The notes below the pieces were generated by a model that did not search any database, was not told where the DNA came from, and saw only the letters and a list, made by a program, of their open reading frames with translations. Shown here piece by piece: positions 5,976 through 8,448 of a DNA stretch of 8,448 nucleotides. A program made the position numbers and the translations under genes. This DNA comes from Bacilli bacterium (lineage in GTDB: Bacteria > Bacillota_I > Bacilli_A > RF39 > UBA660): contig CAAHEM010000093.1 of the NCBI GenBank assembly GCA_900772435.1, positions 1-8,448 of the forward strand, in the 5' to 3' direction. Each line of letters begins with the position of its first letter. Position 1 is the first letter of the stretch.

Positions 5976-6545
5976 ATGAGAGATAATATATTTCTTAAAA
6001 TATTATGTAGTATTCCAGTGCTATTAGTTACACTTTACTTTGTACCATTTTTAGGAGTATGTTTATTAATATTTAGATATATTGTTTATTATTATGATAG
6101 AAGGAGAATATCTACTCCATATTATCTAGTTTCAATTGGGCTTATAATATTAATTCCTAAACTAGTAAAGTATATATTTAAAATATTTAATTTAAAAACA
6201 AGTATTATTCCATATTTTGATACAATAATTAATTCAAATATATATAATGAGAATTTTATTAAATATAGTAAATTACTTATAATAGTTGGAATTATATTTT
6301 TAATAATTTCTTCTATAGTTGGTTCTATAGTAGATAAAACAAAATCTTATGTTAAGTCTTATATAACAAATCAAGAGAAAAGAAATGATGAAATTTCTAG
6401 AAAAAATGATTTAATTATGAAAGAAAAGCGTGAGATAGCTAAAAATACTAGTGTTGTTATATGCCCATATTGCGGTGCTGATAACATGTTAACTGAAAAA
6501 ACTGGTACTTGTAAGTTTTGTAGAAGAAAAATAGAAGGTAAATAA
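5976..6545 (+). CDS. Small multi-pass membrane protein with C-terminal zinc ribbon (YdjH-like position)
   Basis: This 189-residue protein is the last gene of the SPFH operon, 2 bases after the previous stop. The N-terminal half is very hydrophobic, with segments at about 7-40 (one long or two short), 49-68 and 99-118. A charged, probably helical stretch (119-160, rich in Lys and Glu) leads to a C-terminal zinc ribbon, C163-x2-C166 and C179-x2-C182. The domain order is thus the mirror of its neighbour, which has ribbons at the N terminus and membrane segments at the C terminus. In B. subtilis, YdjH is the membrane partner of YdjG; operon position and topology make this a functional counterpart, though sequence orthology cannot be judged by eye. 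AAGGA at 5959-5963 lies 12 bases upstream of the start, an overlong spacing, and a terminator follows. Confidence 0.82.
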   Translation: MRDNIFLKILCSIPVLLVTLYFVPFLGVCLLIFRYIVYYYDRRRISTPYYLVSIGLIILIPKLVKYIFKIFNLKTSIIPYFDTIINSNIYNENFIKYSKLLIIVGIIFLIISSIVGSIVDKTKSYVKSYITNQEKRNDEISRKNDLIMKEKREIAKNTSVVICPYCGADNMLTEKTGTCKFCRRKIEGK

Positions 6546-6553
6546 TAAATATA

Positions 6554-6586
6554 AAGATTGTTAGTCTTATGATTAACAATTTTTTT
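6554..6586 (+). terminator. Rho-independent terminator of the SPFH/zinc-ribbon operon
   Basis: ATTGTTAGTC (6557-6566) pairs with GATTAACAAT (6571-6580) across the loop TTAT, with one G-U pair. A T-tract runs through 6586. It starts about 9 bases after the stop codon and closes the three-gene operon. Confidence 0.88.
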
Positions 6587-6602
6587 ATGTGTTAAAATAT
6601 TA

Positions 6603-6611
6603 TGATATAAT
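6603..6611 (+). promoter_or_regulatory. Promoter of the S41-like gene, extended -10 TGATATAAT
   Basis: TG at 6603-6604 and TATAAT at 6606-6611 form a perfect extended -10, identical in sequence to the one before the SPFH operon and to the minus-strand promoter near the left edge. No -35 is evident. The start would be near 6618, just before AGGAG at 6621-6625. Confidence 0.65.
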
Positions 6612-6633
6612 TAATATACTAGGAGTGTGAAAT

Positions 6634-7776
6634 ATGCTTGAATATTATCAAAATGTATTAAAAGAATTTATAAGTGAATATGAAAGATTACATGTAAATC
6701 CATGGCATAATATAGCAAAAGAAGAATTAGAAAATTTGTGTAAAGAGTTAATTAATAAGTATGAAATAGATGATGGATATAAATTTAATTACTTTATGAA
6801 TTATATTATTAAGAGACTTAATGGGATGGATGATGCGCACACTAAGTTTAAGATGAGAACAGTTATACTTCCATTTAATTATAGAATATTTGATGAAGAA
6901 GTTGTTGTTAACTATCCAGATGGTTTAAAGGGAAGTACACTCGAATCTATAAATGAAGTAAGTGTTAGTAATATATTAAATGAATTAGATGATGTTATTA
7001 CATATGGAACTAGTGAAAAGAAAAGATATGAACTTGAGAAGTCTTTATTTGATATGAGTTTGTTATTTAGTTTACCTTCTTTAAGAGAGAGTGAAGAGTT
7101 AATTTTTGAATTTAAGACTATTAGTGGTGAGATAGAGAAGAGAACAATTGATAAAAGAGATGCTATGACTAGCGATGAACAATTTGATATAGAAGAATAC
7201 TATTATGGAGATACTGGTACTTATGAAATAAAAGATAATACTCTTATATATAGACATTGTTCAGTACAAAATGAGTATAAAGATATAATAGAAGAATCTG
7301 TTAATGAAATAAGAAGTTTAGACTTTAATAATATTAGTAAAATTATTGTAGATTTGAGAGGTAATATTGGTGGTAATTCTGGATTAAATAAGCCTTTATT
7401 AGATTTTTTAAGTGAACATAAAGATAAGAAGCTAGTTGTTTTAACAGATTATAGAGTGTTTTCATCAGGCAGTATAGCGCTTTATGATTTAATTAAAATT
7501 GGATGCACTACCGTTGGTGAAGGAATAGGGGCTCCATTCAATTCTTATGGTGAACAAGTGTGGTTAGATATAGGTAAATATAGATTTGCTGTTTCAACTT
7601 GTTATTTTATTCCTGGTATGGATATGAAAATTTCTAATAAAGAAGATATTGAAAAGATAGATAGTGAAGTATTTAAACCTGTGATATTTAAACCTGATTA
7701 TTATGTTAAAAGTACTAAAGAAGATTTCATAAATAATAAAGATAAAGTATTAGAGTTTGCTTTAAAGAATATATAA
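6634..7776 (+). CDS. S41-like serine protease domain protein, cytoplasmic, no PDZ
   Basis: This 380-residue protein has features of peptidase family S41 (C-terminal processing / tricorn / IRBP type). DAHT at 67-70 matches the DGHT motif whose His (here H69) is catalytic in tricorn-type members. The strand KIIVDLRGNIGG matches the S41 'DLRxNxGG' motif. VFSSGSIALYD (S277-S280) lies at the nucleophile position, with S277 the best candidate and S280 where S41 enzymes often have Glu. VGEGIGAP follows, and the CtpA-type catalytic Lys (FGKG) is missing. There is no signal peptide, transmembrane segment or PDZ domain, so the protein is probably cytoplasmic, which is uncommon for bacterial CtpA relatives. 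AGGAG 8 bases upstream supports the start. It is a single gene with its own promoter. Activity is uncertain and the substrate unknown. Confidence 0.85.
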   Translation: MLEYYQNVLKEFISEYERLHVNPWHNIAKEELENLCKELINKYEIDDGYKFNYFMNYIIKRLNGMDDAHTKFKMRTVILPFNYRIFDEEVVVNYPDGLKGSTLESINEVSVSNILNELDDVITYGTSEKKRYELEKSLFDMSLLFSLPSLRESEELIFEFKTISGEIEKRTIDKRDAMTSDEQFDIEEYYYGDTGTYEIKDNTLIYRHCSVQNEYKDIIEESVNEIRSLDFNNISKIIVDLRGNIGGNSGLNKPLLDFLSEHKDKKLVVLTDYRVFSSGSIALYDLIKIGCTTVGEGIGAPFNSYGEQVWLDIGKYRFAVSTCYFIPGMDMKISNKEDIEKIDSEVFKPVIFKPDYYVKSTKEDFINNKDKVLEFALKNI

Positions 7777-7824
7777 AAGAATGATAAAAGATTTTTAAAT
7801 GCATATTATTTATTGGTGATATGT

Positions 7825-8448
7825 ATGAAGAAAGTCTTTTTTATATTGTTAAGTTTAATAATTTTATTTAATGTTAATGCTACTGAAGTTGGACTTGCTA
7901 AAAATAGTGAGACTGCTATTTTAGTAGAAGCTAGTACTGGAAAAATATTATTTGAGAAAGATAAGGATAAGAAAATGGCTCCTGCTTCTATGACTAAGAT
8001 AATGACTATGTTACTTACAATGGAAGCACTTGAGAGTGGAAAGATTAGTTTGAATGATGACGTGTTAATTTCAAAAAATGCTCAAGATATGGGTGGAACT
8101 CAAATATATGTTGAAGCAGGAAGTAATGTTAAAGTTGAAGATTTAATTAAAGGTGTAGGTATTGCTTCTGCGAATGATGCGGCGGTTGCGCTTGCTGAAA
8201 AGTTGGGTGGAACAGTTGAAAATTTTGTTAATATGATGAATGATAGAGCAAGAGAACTTGGATGTAAGAACACTACTTTTAAGAATCCTCATGGACTAGA
8301 TGAAGAAGGGCACTTGACTACTGCTTATGATATGTCATTAATGGCTCGTGAATTAGTAAAACATGAACTTGCACTTAAAATATCTAGTACATATGATGAA
8401 TATATAACAGTATCAGGAGAGAATCATTGGTTAGTTAATACAAATAAA
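7825..8448 (+). CDS. D-alanyl-D-alanine carboxypeptidase (DacA/DacF type PBP), 5' part only
   Basis: The first 208 codons of a low-molecular-weight penicillin-binding protein (peptidase S11) are present, and the frame stays open to the right edge. The enzyme removes the terminal D-Ala from peptidoglycan stem peptides outside the membrane. A signal peptide covers about 1-19 (MKKVFFILLSLIILF, probable cleavage after NVNA). The nucleophile motif SxxK is S55-M-T-K58, and SxN is S115-A-N117 in GIASAND. The third motif, KTG, lies beyond the window. NPHGLDEEGHLTTAYDMSLMA is typical of the family. GGTGA at 7815-7819 is 5 bases before ATG 7825; the ATG at 7821 is in another frame. No terminator and no clear promoter separate it from the S41-like gene, so read-through is possible. 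Confidence 0.95.
   Translation, partial: MKKVFFILLSLIILFNVNATEVGLAKNSETAILVEASTGKILFEKDKDKKMAPASMTKIMTMLLTMEALESGKISLNDDVLISKNAQDMGGTQIYVEAGSNVKVEDLIKGVGIASANDAAVALAEKLGGTVENFVNMMNDRARELGCKNTTFKNPHGLDEEGHLTTAYDMSLMARELVKHELALKISSTYDEYITVSGENHWLVNTNK

Noticed and set aside
7777..7824. Possible promoter (TATTAT at 7804-7809) or terminator between the S41-like gene and the carboxypeptidase
   Set aside because: There is no TG extension, no -35 and no G/C-containing stem; the evidence is too weak to annotate either.

Overview
The window comes from a strongly AT-rich, low-GC Gram-positive-type bacterium. The ftsY-ylxM pair, a DacA/DacF-type carboxypeptidase and a B. subtilis YdjI-like SPFH operon all point to Bacillota or a close Mollicutes-like relative, probably an uncultured gut-type Bacilli lineage (lineage is inference). 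All tryptophans are TGG and none of the eight visible stop codons is TGA, so the standard bacterial code gives full-length proteins. Every complete gene lies on the + strand. Initiation sites are mostly extended -10 boxes (TGnTATAAT) followed by very short leaders.

Layout: (1) 1-100 is a compact divergent promoter region, with a probable leftward gene starting at the very edge. (2) 114-1441 holds ftsY and ylxM, the signal recognition particle receptor and the SRP-associated HTH protein; ffh does not follow. (3) 1485-2239 holds two translationally coupled small single-pass membrane proteins with similar exported domains, each with a widely spaced Cys pair. It ends in a terminator whose stem includes the stop codon. 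(4) 2296-3090 is a monocistronic stomatin/slipin SPFH protein with its own promoter and terminator. (5) 3244-6545 is a three-gene operon: a YdjI-like SPFH protein with a C-terminal SHOCT domain, a double zinc-ribbon membrane protein, and a small multi-pass membrane protein with a C-terminal zinc ribbon. (6) 6634-7776 is an unusual S41-like protein without signal peptide or PDZ domain. (7) 7825 to the right edge is the start of a secreted D-Ala-D-Ala carboxypeptidase.

The common theme is the cell envelope: membrane targeting (FtsY), membrane scaffolds (two distinct SPFH classes), small exported proteins and peptidoglycan trimming. The most interesting unit is the 3244-6545 operon. It resembles the B. 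subtilis ydjG-ydjH-ydjI membrane-stress module but lacks the PspA gene that accompanies that module. It is also the only transcription unit here with a long leader, and that leader carries a nested inverted repeat, which suggests its own regulation. No RNA gene, mobile element, CRISPR array or intergenic gap over 300 bases was seen.
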